8,922 nt of DNA from Chloroflexota bacterium (lineage in GTDB: Bacteria; Chloroflexota; Limnocylindria; Limnocylindrales; CSP1-4). The notes under the pieces were generated by a model. That model made no database searches and was not told the origin of the DNA. It worked only from the letters and a program-made list of their open reading frames with translations. Location of the stretch: assembly GCA_013694835.1 (NCBI GenBank), contig JACDBP010000091.1, positions 1-8,922 on the forward strand, written 5' to 3'. Below, in pieces: positions 1 to 6,528 of this stretch. Both the position numbers and the translations under genes were made by a program. Position 1 is the stretch's first letter. Each line of letters begins with the position of its first letter.

Positions 1-1470
1 GTCCGATTCGGCCGCGCTGCGTGCCTCGATGTCCGCGACGAACCGGGTCAGATCGGCGTCGGGCGCGGCCGTCTCCAACTGGCCCGCAAGACCGAGGAGC
101 GCGACGAGCGAGGCGTGTCGCTGGCGGAGCCCCTCGGCCTCCGGCTCGTCATCCGGTTCGAAGCCGAGCTCCTCTTCCCAGATCCGCAGCAGGCTGGCCG
201 AAAGGCTGCCCTCGTCCTCCCGGGTCTGGGTTCGAGCCGATCGCCTGGCGGCAGCCTGCACGGCGCGCATCGCGCTCCGTACCTCTGGTCGCTCGAAGAA
301 CCGCTCCCCCCCGACCTGGAACGCCAGTCCGGCCGCGCGCATCCCGTCTTCGTATTCGGGGAGCTGCGCGTTCGTGCGGACGAGGATAGCCATCTCGGCC
401 GGCGCCACGCCTTCTTCGCGGAGCCGTCTCGCCTCGCCGATGACGGCTGCCGCCTCCGATCCGGCATCCGGGAACGACCGGATGGAGGGAAGCGGGCCAC
501 CGGGAAGCGTGGGGATCAGCTGCTTCGCGCGCCCATGGAGTGCCGGCGCGCCGGCCAGCAGCCGGTTCGCGACGGCGAGGACCTGAGGCGTGGAGCGGTA
601 GTTGCGCTCCAGGTAGACGACCCGGGACCCGGGGAACCGCATGCCGAAGCCCGTCAGGAACTCGCTCGACGCCCCCGTGAAGGAGTAGATCGTCTGGTCG
701 ACATCCCCGACCACGGCCAGGTCGTCGCGATCGCCGAGCCACAGCCGCAGAAGCGACTCCTGGAGTGCAGTGGTGTCCTGGTACTCGTCGACCGACAGCC
801 AGCGATGTCGCGAGCGGACCTGCGCGAGAGCGTCGGGGTGCCCCTCCAGCAGCTCGACGGTCATCGCCAGCATGTCCTCGAAATCGATCTGGCCGGCCCG
901 CGACTTGGCCTCCTCGTATCGCCGAAACAGGTCCGCCATCAGCTCGGGCGGCAGCGGGCCCTCGTGCCCGGCGGCTGCGGCCCCTGCGGTGTAGGTGCGC
1001 GGCGTCAGCCGGCGTGCCTTCGCCCACTCCACCTCCTGGGCCAGATCACGCGCCGGGAAGAACCGGTAGCCACCCGGCAGCCGTTGCTGCAGCGGCGCGA
1101 TGAGCGGCAGCTTGGATGCGGCCACCTGCGGCAGCGGCAGATCGGACAGCAACGGCCAGAAGAACCGCAGCTGCTTGAACGCCGTCGCGTGGAACGTGCC
1201 GCTGGCGACCTCTGGCTGTCCGAGACCGGCGATCCGCTCGCGCATCTCGGTCGCGGCCTTGTCGGTGAACGTCACGACCAGCGCTTGGCGCGGCTGGATC
1301 GTGTCCGTGGCGATCGCGTAGGCGACCCGACGTGAGATGACGCGTGTCTTGCCGCTGCCCGCTCCGGCCAGGATGCAAAGCGGGCCGCGCGTCACCTCGA
1401 CCGCCTCGAGCTGCGCGGGATCCAGTCCGGCGAGCAGTGCAGCGGCCGTTCGGGAAGCGGTCAGGGCCAT
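1..1470 (-). CDS. uvrD: UvrD2-like superfamily 1 ATP-dependent DNA helicase, 3' end outside the window
   Basis: The frame is open from an ATG at 1470 to the left edge, giving 490 residues without a stop; a full protein of this family is about 650-750 residues. Visible motifs, in order: Q-motif region LDPAQLEAV (16-24), Walker A AGAGSGKT (35-42), motif Ia VVTFTDKAATEM (65-76), TFHATAFKQLRFFWP (92-106), DEAD-box equivalent VDEYQDT (227-233), motif III GDVDQTIYSFTGA (255-267) and motif IV LERNYRST (287-294). Motifs V and VI lie beyond the edge. The TFHA-x5-LRFFWP segment and the QTIYSFTGA version of motif III resemble actinobacterial UvrD2 more than PcrA. The family unwinds DNA 3' to 5' in repair. 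Whether it carries the C-terminal HRDC or Cys-rich tail of UvrD2 cannot be seen. No clear Shine-Dalgarno precedes the ATG; in-frame TTG (1473) and GTG (1491) are alternative starts. It is divergent from the next gene and unrelated to the sugar operon. Confidence 0.9.
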   Translation of the reverse strand, partial: MALTASRTAAALLAGLDPAQLEAVEVTRGPLCILAGAGSGKTRVISRRVAYAIATDTIQPRQALVVTFTDKAATEMRERIAGLGQPEVASGTFHATAFKQLRFFWPLLSDLPLPQVAASKLPLIAPLQQRLPGGYRFFPARDLAQEVEWAKARRLTPRTYTAGAAAAGHEGPLPPELMADLFRRYEEAKSRAGQIDFEDMLAMTVELLEGHPDALAQVRSRHRWLSVDEYQDTTALQESLLRLWLGDRDDLAVVGDVDQTIYSFTGASSEFLTGFGMRFPGSRVVYLERNYRSTPQVLAVANRLLAGAPALHGRAKQLIPTLPGGPLPSIRSFPDAGSEAAAVIGEARRLREEGVAPAEMAILVRTNAQLPEYEDGMRAAGLAFQVGGERFFERPEVRSAMRAVQAAARRSARTQTREDEGSLSASLLRIWEEELGFEPDDEPEAEGLRQRHASLVALLGLAGQLETAAPDADLTRFVADIEARSAAESD

Positions 1471-1506
1471 CAACGCGAGCCTAGCGGACACCGCTTCACC
1501 GCGGCT

Positions 1507-1523
1507 CGTCGGTCCTGCCGACG
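1507..1523. promoter_or_regulatory. Small inverted repeat in the divergent intergenic region
   Basis: CGTCGG (1507-1512) and CCGACG (1518-1523) form a perfect 6-bp dyad around a 5-base loop. It sits in the 71-bp gap between the helicase start and the ADP-ribosylglycohydrolase start, where promoters for both divergent genes must lie unless they are leaderless. It could be an operator or chance in GC-rich DNA. No convincing -10/-35 pair was recognised. Confidence 0.2.
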
Positions 1524-1541
1524 CCGTGCCATCCTGCTCGG

Positions 1542-3050
1542 GTGAAGCCAGCGCTCAGACTCGCGGGTGCCGTGTGGGGCCATCTCGTCGGCGACGCGAT
1601 GGGCGTGCCCTACGAGTTCCGGCCGGTGGATCGGATCGGCGAGGTCCGCTGGGGCGAAAGCGGCACGTACGCCAAGCCGCCGGGGACCTGGAGCGACGAC
1701 GGTGCGCTGATGCTGGCGCTCCTTGACTCGCTGCTGCCGGATCCGTGGGTCGACCCGCCGCGGACCGGCGGCTTCGACACGAGCGACCAGGCTGAGCGCT
1801 TCGTGCGCTGGGCCTGGGAGCAGGCCTACACCCCGTCGGGGGAGGGGCGGTTCGATATCGGCGGCACCACGTCCGACGCCCTCCGGCGGATCCGTGACGG
1901 CGTCGCCGCCGAGGACGCCGGGCCGACCGATGAGCGATCGCAGGGCAACGGCTCGCTGATGCGGATCCTGCCCGTCGCCCTCACCGTTCGCGATCCCGTG
2001 AAGCTGCCGGAGCTGATCGACCAGGCCCACCGCGCCTCCAGGGTGACCCACGGCCACCCGGTAGCGCAGGCGGCCTGTGCTTTGTACGTGCTGCTCTGCC
2101 GCGGGTTGCTCCGTGGTGAGACCGATCGCGGCTTCGCCCTGGCCGAGGCTCGCGCCAAGCTTCGCGGCTGGTATGCCCGAAACGCCCCCGCCCACCTCGT
2201 CGCTCTCGACGCCATCGAGTCCCACGAGCACGAGCCGCATCACGGCACGGGCTGGGTGGTCGATTCGTTCTGGTCAGCCTGGGACGCCTTCACCAGTGCC
2301 GGCTCGTATGCTGAGACGGTCGAGAAGGCGATCCGTTACGGCAACGACACCGACACGACGGCCTGCATCGGGGGCGGCATGGCCGGTATCTACTGGGGGA
2401 TCGATGGCATCCCGCCGGCGTGGCTGCGCGGCATGCGCGACCGGCCGCAGGTCAGCAGGCTCGTCGATCGGCTGCTCTCGGACGCCGGCTACCGCACCTC
2501 CACGGCCTCGCCACTGCGCGTCGACTGGGTCGACGGGGATCGTGTTCCGTCCCAGGCCGCCTGGAGGGGACGACTGGGGATGCTCCCGTTACCGGGAAAG
2601 CATGGGATCCGGGGGAAAGCGGGCGACCACTGGCGAGATCTGGATGCGGACGTCGCGGCCCTGGCGGCGGCCGGCGTCCAGACCCTGCTGCTGCTCCTGC
2701 CCGACGCAGAGCTGGAGGCGGGCCGCGCCGGTCGGCTGCCGGCCGTCCTGGCAGAGCACCAGATTCGGTTGCTGCGGCACCCCATCCCGGACCTTGGCGT
2801 GCCGGATGACCACCTCGCCTTTCGGGCGATGCTGATGCAGGCAAGTGACGAGCTTCGTGCCGGGCGAGACGTAGGGGTCGCGTGCATGGGCGGGCTCGGC
2901 CGGACCGGCACGGCGGTCGCGTGCCTGCTGGTCGACGCGGGGCTGCCAGCGGAGGACGCCATGTCAGTCACGAGGGCGACCCGACGCCGGACCATCGAGA
3001 ACGACGCGCAAGTGCGGTTCGTCAGTTCCTGGGCGATCACTGGCTGCTGA
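1542..3050 (+). CDS. ADP-ribosylglycohydrolase fused to a CDKN3-like dual-specificity phosphatase
   Basis: 502 residues from a GTG start. The start is forced: the family N-terminus (LAGAVWGHLVGDAMGVPYEF) begins at residue 7, and no start codon lies just upstream in frame. No clear ribosome site is seen. Residues 1-315 are a DraG/ARH-type ADP-ribosylglycohydrolase. All six metal-ligand positions known from ARH3 are present: S51, D52, D53 in WSDDGA and D269, D271, T272 in GNDTDTTA. QGNGSLMRILPVAL (134-147) and THGHP (169-173) are also typical. Residues 345-500 form a Cys-based phosphatase of the CDKN3 type, with active-site loop ACMGGLGRTG (C448, R454) and probable general acid D417 in HPIPD. 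The His that usually precedes the catalytic Cys is Ala447. The first domain should remove ADP-ribose from a protein, nucleic acid or small molecule; the second removes a phosphate. The substrate is unknown. No signal peptide or membrane segment is seen, so it is cytoplasmic. It stands alone, with divergent and convergent neighbours. Confidence 0.9.
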   Translation: MKPALRLAGAVWGHLVGDAMGVPYEFRPVDRIGEVRWGESGTYAKPPGTWSDDGALMLALLDSLLPDPWVDPPRTGGFDTSDQAERFVRWAWEQAYTPSGEGRFDIGGTTSDALRRIRDGVAAEDAGPTDERSQGNGSLMRILPVALTVRDPVKLPELIDQAHRASRVTHGHPVAQAACALYVLLCRGLLRGETDRGFALAEARAKLRGWYARNAPAHLVALDAIESHEHEPHHGTGWVVDSFWSAWDAFTSAGSYAETVEKAIRYGNDTDTTACIGGGMAGIYWGIDGIPPAWLRGMRDRPQVSRLVDRLLSDAGYRTSTASPLRVDWVDGDRVPSQAAWRGRLGMLPLPGKHGIRGKAGDHWRDLDADVAALAAAGVQTLLLLLPDAELEAGRAGRLPAVLAEHQIRLLRHPIPDLGVPDDHLAFRAMLMQASDELRAGRDVGVACMGGLGRTGTAVACLLVDAGLPAEDAMSVTRATRRRTIENDAQVRFVSSWAITGC

Positions 3051-3113
3051 CGGCGTGCCCGGCGCACCGGCGGAACGGGGCCGCCACCGACTTGACGGGG
3101 CGTGCCGACCGGC

Positions 3114-4406
3114 TCAGGGGATGGGTTGCGGCCCGACGTCGGGCCCACGTACGACCGCTCGGTCGCCCTCGAAGACAAGTTCGTCGATCCACATCGCCCG
3201 CCGGCCGCCGTTCTGGTAGCCGATGTGCTTGACGTCCCAGGCGTGGTAGGTCATCCAGAGGTCCCCATCGCGGTCCGTCACGATCGATTGATGGCCGGGA
3301 CCCGCCACGACGTTCCGGACCGTCTTGAGGATCGGGTTCTCCTCGGCGTCGGTGTAGGGCCCAGTGACCTTGTCCGACGTGGCGTACCCGACCGCATACG
3401 CGGCGCTCGCGAAGTCATTACCCGAGAAGAACAGGTAGTAGGTGCCTTCGTGGCGTATCAGCGTCGGCGCCTCGATGACGAAGCGCTCCCACGTGGTGTC
3501 GTTGTCGACACCCATGTCCGTCGGCTCGCCGCGCAGGGCCAGTCCGTTCGGGGTCAGCTCCTGGATGAAGAAGCGGGTGTCGGTGCCGCAGCAGTTGCCG
3601 TCGTTCTTCCAGATGAGGTACTGCTTGCCGTTCTCGTCGAGGAAGTAGGTCGAGTCGATGGAGCCCCCCAGATCGGCCTGGCAGACGATGGGCGCCTTGC
3701 TGCTGTCGACGAAGGGGCCGTCCGGCGAATCCGACACGGCGACGCCGATGCACTGGCTCGGCACCCCATCGGGCCGGGGGGTGTCGAGCGCCGGGGTGGT
3801 GTAGTAGAGCACGAACTTGCCATCGATCTTGGCCGCGGCCGGTGCCCAGGTGGCCATGTGCGGCGTCTCCGAGAAGAGCGGCGTGAGACCGCTCCAGGAA
3901 GCGAGTTTAGGCAACGGGTCGTCGAGTAGTGTCCAGGAGACGAGGTCCTTCGACGTCGCCGACTGGAGGTTCTTGCCGCTTCCGGTCGTCGCGTAGGCGT
4001 AGTAGGTATCACCCTCGCGGATGACGTGGGGATCCGGGAAGTCGCGGTTGATGACCGGGTTCAGGAACTCGCCTTCGCCTGCACTCGGCGCCGCCGACGG
4101 CGTCGCGGATGGGGTAGGGCTGGGGGCTGGCGACGTCGTGGCCGGTGCCACGCTGGGCTGCTCCGAGGGGCTGGCAGTGGGCGACGCGGCAACGCTCGGG
4201 GAGGCCCCGACCGAGGCGGTCGGGGACACGGGAGTCGTAGCACTCCCGCTCGCCGCCGAACCGGTCGAGGCTGCGGAGCTTGGGCTCGTCGCGACCGGCG
4301 CGCCAGAGGGCGCGGGCGGCGACGACTGGCCCGAACCGCCGCACGCACTGGCCAGGACGGCAACGACGGCGATGGCGATGGATCGACGGATCAAGAGTTC
4401 CCCCAT
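3114..4406 (-). CDS. Lipoprotein glycoside hydrolase family 43, copy 1 (operon-distal)
   Basis: 430 residues. A signal sequence (about 6-21) ends in a lipobox, LASAC, with lipidated Cys22. A roughly 90-residue Ser/Ala/Pro/Thr linker (23-110) leads to a five-bladed propeller domain (111-430). The three GH43 carboxylates are visible: D125 (base, FPDPH), D251 (GGSID) and E312 (acid, IEAP). The GPGH motif is intact (H372). Arabinan-, arabinoxylan- and xylan-degrading enzymes belong to this family; the sequence looks closest to the arabinanase-like group, but substrate and endo/exo mode are inference. Cys219, Cys242 and the vicinal pair Cys272-Cys273 are shared with copy 2. It is the last gene of the operon, 53 bp after copy 2, and that gap holds a fossil permease tail. 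The catalytic domain is about half identical to copy 2 by eye. The true start may be a TTG at 4394 (see separate entry). Confidence 0.9.
   Translation of the reverse strand: MGELLIRRSIAIAVVAVLASACGGSGQSSPPAPSGAPVATSPSSAASTGSAASGSATTPVSPTASVGASPSVAASPTASPSEQPSVAPATTSPAPSPTPSATPSAAPSAGEGEFLNPVINRDFPDPHVIREGDTYYAYATTGSGKNLQSATSKDLVSWTLLDDPLPKLASWSGLTPLFSETPHMATWAPAAAKIDGKFVLYYTTPALDTPRPDGVPSQCIGVAVSDSPDGPFVDSSKAPIVCQADLGGSIDSTYFLDENGKQYLIWKNDGNCCGTDTRFFIQELTPNGLALRGEPTDMGVDNDTTWERFVIEAPTLIRHEGTYYLFFSGNDFASAAYAVGYATSDKVTGPYTDAEENPILKTVRNVVAGPGHQSIVTDRDGDLWMTYHAWDVKHIGYQNGGRRAMWIDELVFEGDRAVVRGPDVGPQPIP
4392..4404 (-). promoter_or_regulatory. Alternative ribosome site and TTG start for GH43 copy 1
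   Basis: GGGGGA at 4404-4399 lies four bases before an in-frame TTG at 4394-4392. No purine-rich site precedes the ATG at 4406. A TTG start would give a compact signal peptide beginning MIRRSIAIAVV, like copy 2, which also appears to use TTG. The choice cannot be settled from sequence alone. Confidence 0.35.
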
Positions 4407-4436
4407 GCAACGACCCGAGCGGGCCGGCGTCCCGAT

Positions 4437-4469
4437 CTAGCCCTTGACGCCCGAGGACGTCACGCTCTT
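4437..4469 (-). pseudogene. Fossil 3' end of a second MalG-type permease gene
   Basis: Read on the minus strand, this stretch encodes K-SVTSSGVKG-stop (TAG). The intact permease ends Q-SVTSSGVKG-stop (TGA) at 5623-5655. Over the 28 bases from AGAGC to AAGGG, 25 match. The three mismatches there, plus one in the final Gly codon, are all at third codon positions and synonymous. The fossil is out of frame with GH43 copy 2, whose last residues and TGA (4460-4462) are read through it. In both places the permease tail directly precedes a GH43 lipoprotein gene. I infer a remnant of a lost paralogous permease gene. At ten codons it has no function as a protein and no start codon. Confidence 0.75.
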
Positions 4470-5626
4470 GGCGCCTGTTGTGGCCCGACGTCCGGCCCTT
4501 CGACACGGACCCTGCCACCTTCGAAGACAAGCTCGTCGAGCCACATCGATCGTTCGCCGCCGATGGAGTCGCCGATCCGTTTGGTGTCCCAAGCGTGGTA
4601 CAGGATCCACCACTCCCCGTCACGGACCTCGACCATGGTCTGGCCACCAGGGCCGGCGGCCGTTTCGTCACTGGCGAGGATCGGGTTCTCCGCCGCGTCC
4701 TTGTAGGGCCCGAAGAGCGTGTCTGACGTGGCGTAGCCGGCCGCGTAGTTCCGTGAGTTGTAGTCGTTCGCGGAGAAGAAGAGGTAGTACACGTCGTCCT
4801 GGAGGATGAGGTTCGGGCCCTCGATGAGGTTGCGCTCCCATGGGCGGTCGTTCTCGACGCCGAGGTCCTTCACATCACCCACGAGCTGCAGGCCGTCGTC
4901 GCTAAGGCCCTGCATGAAGAGCCGCGTCCGCATGCCGCAGCAGTTGCCGTCGTTCTTCCAGAGCAGGTACCGCTTGCCATCGGTGTCGACGAACGGCGAC
5001 GGGTCGATCGACCCGCCGAGGTCGTACTGGCACAGGAATGGCTTTTCGCTCGAGTCCGCGAACGGCCCTTCTGGCTTGGCGGAGACCGCAATGGCAAGGC
5101 ACTGCTTTCCGGCCTGGACGTCGCGCGCCGTGTAATACATGACGAAGCCGGCTGAGGTCTGGGCGACCTCGGGGGCCCAGGTGAGCCCGGACGAGCTCGG
5201 CTGCCAGAAGGGCCGTTTCGTGAGGGCTTCGTCGGTTGGTGCCCAGGTCACGAGATCGGACGAGGTCGAGAACTGGATGTCATACGTCAGGTTGCCAGTG
5301 GCGTAGGCGAAATACTTGCCGTCGACTGCGATCACGTGAGGATCCGCGAAATTCCCTCTGAGCACAGGGTTGACGAACTCGCCCGCGCCAGCAGAGGGCA
5401 CGGTGGCCGCTGAGGTTGTCAGCGATGGTGCCGGCGACCCAGTGGCGGACGGCGAGATCGGCGGCAGGGCAGCTGGAGAGGACGGTAGCGGCGTCGAGGG
5501 CACCGTGGAGGTCGCCACCGGCACGGAGCCGCTGGCACCTGAAGAACTGCTGCTGCCGCTGCCGCACCCAGCCGAGACGATCAGGACCGCGATCAGGACG
5601 CCGGTGCGACGCCCGATCCGCCTCAA
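4460..5626 (-). CDS. Lipoprotein glycoside hydrolase family 43, copy 2 (operon-proximal)
   Basis: 388 residues from a TTG at 5626 that overlaps the TGA of the upstream permease, suggesting translational coupling. The frame is open back to 5821, but that part is antisense-like, Arg/Pro-rich and overlaps the permease; the TTG start places MRRIGRRTG and a hydrophobic stretch just before lipobox VSAGC (Cys21). A Ser/Pro/Thr linker runs from 22 to about 79, and the GH43 propeller from about 80 to 388. Catalytic carboxylates: D95 (FADPH), D208 (GGSIDPSPF) and E269 (IEGP). The usual GPGH motif reads GPGG here (G328); copy 1 keeps the His. The Cys pair C229-C230 (NDGNCCG) and C186/C199 match copy 1. 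The likely role is release of arabinose- or xylose-containing sugars outside the cell; the substrate is inferred only. The tail (QAPRA) differs from copy 1 because it is read through the fossil permease end. Confidence 0.88.
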   Translation of the reverse strand: MRRIGRRTGVLIAVLIVSAGCGSGSSSSSGASGSVPVATSTVPSTPLPSSPAALPPISPSATGSPAPSLTTSAATVPSAGAGEFVNPVLRGNFADPHVIAVDGKYFAYATGNLTYDIQFSTSSDLVTWAPTDEALTKRPFWQPSSSGLTWAPEVAQTSAGFVMYYTARDVQAGKQCLAIAVSAKPEGPFADSSEKPFLCQYDLGGSIDPSPFVDTDGKRYLLWKNDGNCCGMRTRLFMQGLSDDGLQLVGDVKDLGVENDRPWERNLIEGPNLILQDDVYYLFFSANDYNSRNYAAGYATSDTLFGPYKDAAENPILASDETAAGPGGQTMVEVRDGEWWILYHAWDTKRIGDSIGGERSMWLDELVFEGGRVRVEGPDVGPQQAPRA

Positions 5627-6513
5627 CCCTTGACCCCGGACGACGTCACGCTCTGGACGATGTGCCGCTGGGCGAGCATGTAGAAGATCAGCACCGGGAT
5701 CGCCGCGACGACGGCTCCCGCAAGGACCAGGCCGTAGTCGTCGGTGGACTTGAACTGGCCCTGCAGCTGACGGAGTGCCGGGGGCAGGGTGCAATTCTGG
5801 TTGCAGACGACTGCGGGCCACAGGTAATCGTTCCAGTACGCGAGGAAGGTGATGACGCTGAGCGTCGCCATCGCCGGGCCGGTCAGCGGCAGGATGATCC
5901 TCCGGAACGTCGTGAAGCGATCCGCACCGTCAACGTAAGCGGCCTCCTCCAGCTCCACCGGGATACCGAGGAAGAACTGGCGCATGAAGAAGACGCCGAA
6001 GACCCCGGCCAGGCCGGGCAGGATGAACGCCGGTAGCGTGTCATAGAGGCCGGTCTGGCCGATCAGCTTGGCCTGCGGGACGAGGAACATGACGCCTGGC
6101 AGGAGCAGCGTCGTGATCAGCAGGCTGAACAGCGCGTTCTTGAGCGGGAAGTCGATGCGTGCGAACGCGTACGCCGATAGCGAGGTCAGGGCGACGGTCA
6201 GGACCGTTCCCACGGTGGCGACGATGGCGCTGTTCGTGAACGACTTGAGGAAGTTGATGCCGCCACTGAACAGCTGCTGATAGTTCTCCAGTCCCGGATC
6301 CAAGGGGATGATCCCGGTGTCCTGGACGATCTCCGCCTTGTACTTCAGCGACGTGGAGATGAGGACGATCAACGGCGCGATGAAGAAGATCGCGATGATG
6401 ATCAGCAGCAGATACATCAGCACGCGTTCGATGCCTGGGCCACGCCGTCGGCCGACGACCACCAGCTCGGTCGGTTCGTCGCGCTTCAGGCCCTGTTCGA
6501 GGAGGGTCGCCAT
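5623..6513 (-). CDS. Carbohydrate ABC transporter permease, MalG/AraQ type
   Basis: 296 residues with about six membrane segments (near 31-53, 92-118, 126-147, 158-180, 213-235 and 260-282). It carries the cytoplasmic EAA loop EEAAYVDGADRF (189-200) followed by ILPL (207-210), which contacts the ATPase subunit. The C-terminus SSGVKG is the usual ending of MalG-type CUT1 permeases. It pairs with the MalF-type permease encoded 13 bp upstream to form the channel for a sugar or oligosaccharide. A Cys-x3-Cys hairpin, CNQNC (237-241), lies in the loop between the last two membrane segments. A strong ribosome site precedes the ATG. The stop overlaps the TTG of GH43 copy 2. The ATP-binding subunit is not encoded in this window. 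Confidence 0.95.
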   Translation of the reverse strand: MATLLEQGLKRDEPTELVVVGRRRGPGIERVLMYLLLIIIAIFFIAPLIVLISTSLKYKAEIVQDTGIIPLDPGLENYQQLFSGGINFLKSFTNSAIVATVGTVLTVALTSLSAYAFARIDFPLKNALFSLLITTLLLPGVMFLVPQAKLIGQTGLYDTLPAFILPGLAGVFGVFFMRQFFLGIPVELEEAAYVDGADRFTTFRRIILPLTGPAMATLSVITFLAYWNDYLWPAVVCNQNCTLPPALRQLQGQFKSTDDYGLVLAGAVVAAIPVLIFYMLAQRHIVQSVTSSGVKG

Positions 6514-6521
6514 CTCGATCG

Positions 6522-6528
6522 CCTCCCT
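6522..6528 (-). promoter_or_regulatory. Ribosome binding site of the MalG-type permease
   Basis: AGGGAGG lies eight bases before the ATG at 6513 and overlaps the TAG stop of the upstream permease. This fixes the start and points to coupled translation of the two permease subunits. Confidence 0.8.

Noticed and set aside
149..1027. 292-residue minus-strand frame within the helicase
   Set aside because: It is a shifted frame of the same strand; the motif-bearing frame runs from 1470 to the edge.
115..1335. 406-residue open frame on the plus strand opposite the helicase
   Set aside because: It is antisense to a frame carrying a full set of helicase motifs, and its product is Arg/Gly/Leu-rich with no recognisable domain. 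Long shadow frames are expected in GC-rich DNA.
1470..2243. 257-residue minus-strand frame opposite the ADP-ribosylglycohydrolase
   Set aside because: It is antisense to a gene with clear metal-binding motifs and has no family features of its own.
3051..3113. Bidirectional terminator in the convergent gap
   Set aside because: Only a 5-bp stem (GGCGG 3069-3073 with CCGCC 3081-3085) and an imperfect dyad at 3052-3068 are present, with no T-run on either strand.
3102..3929. 275-residue plus-strand frame opposite GH43 copy 1
   Set aside because: It is the shadow of a conserved catalytic domain and low in recognisable structure.
5627..5821. N-terminal extension of GH43 copy 2 up to a start at 5821
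   Set aside because: This part overlaps the conserved end of the permease, is Arg/Pro-rich, and would bury the signal sequence and lipobox inside the protein.
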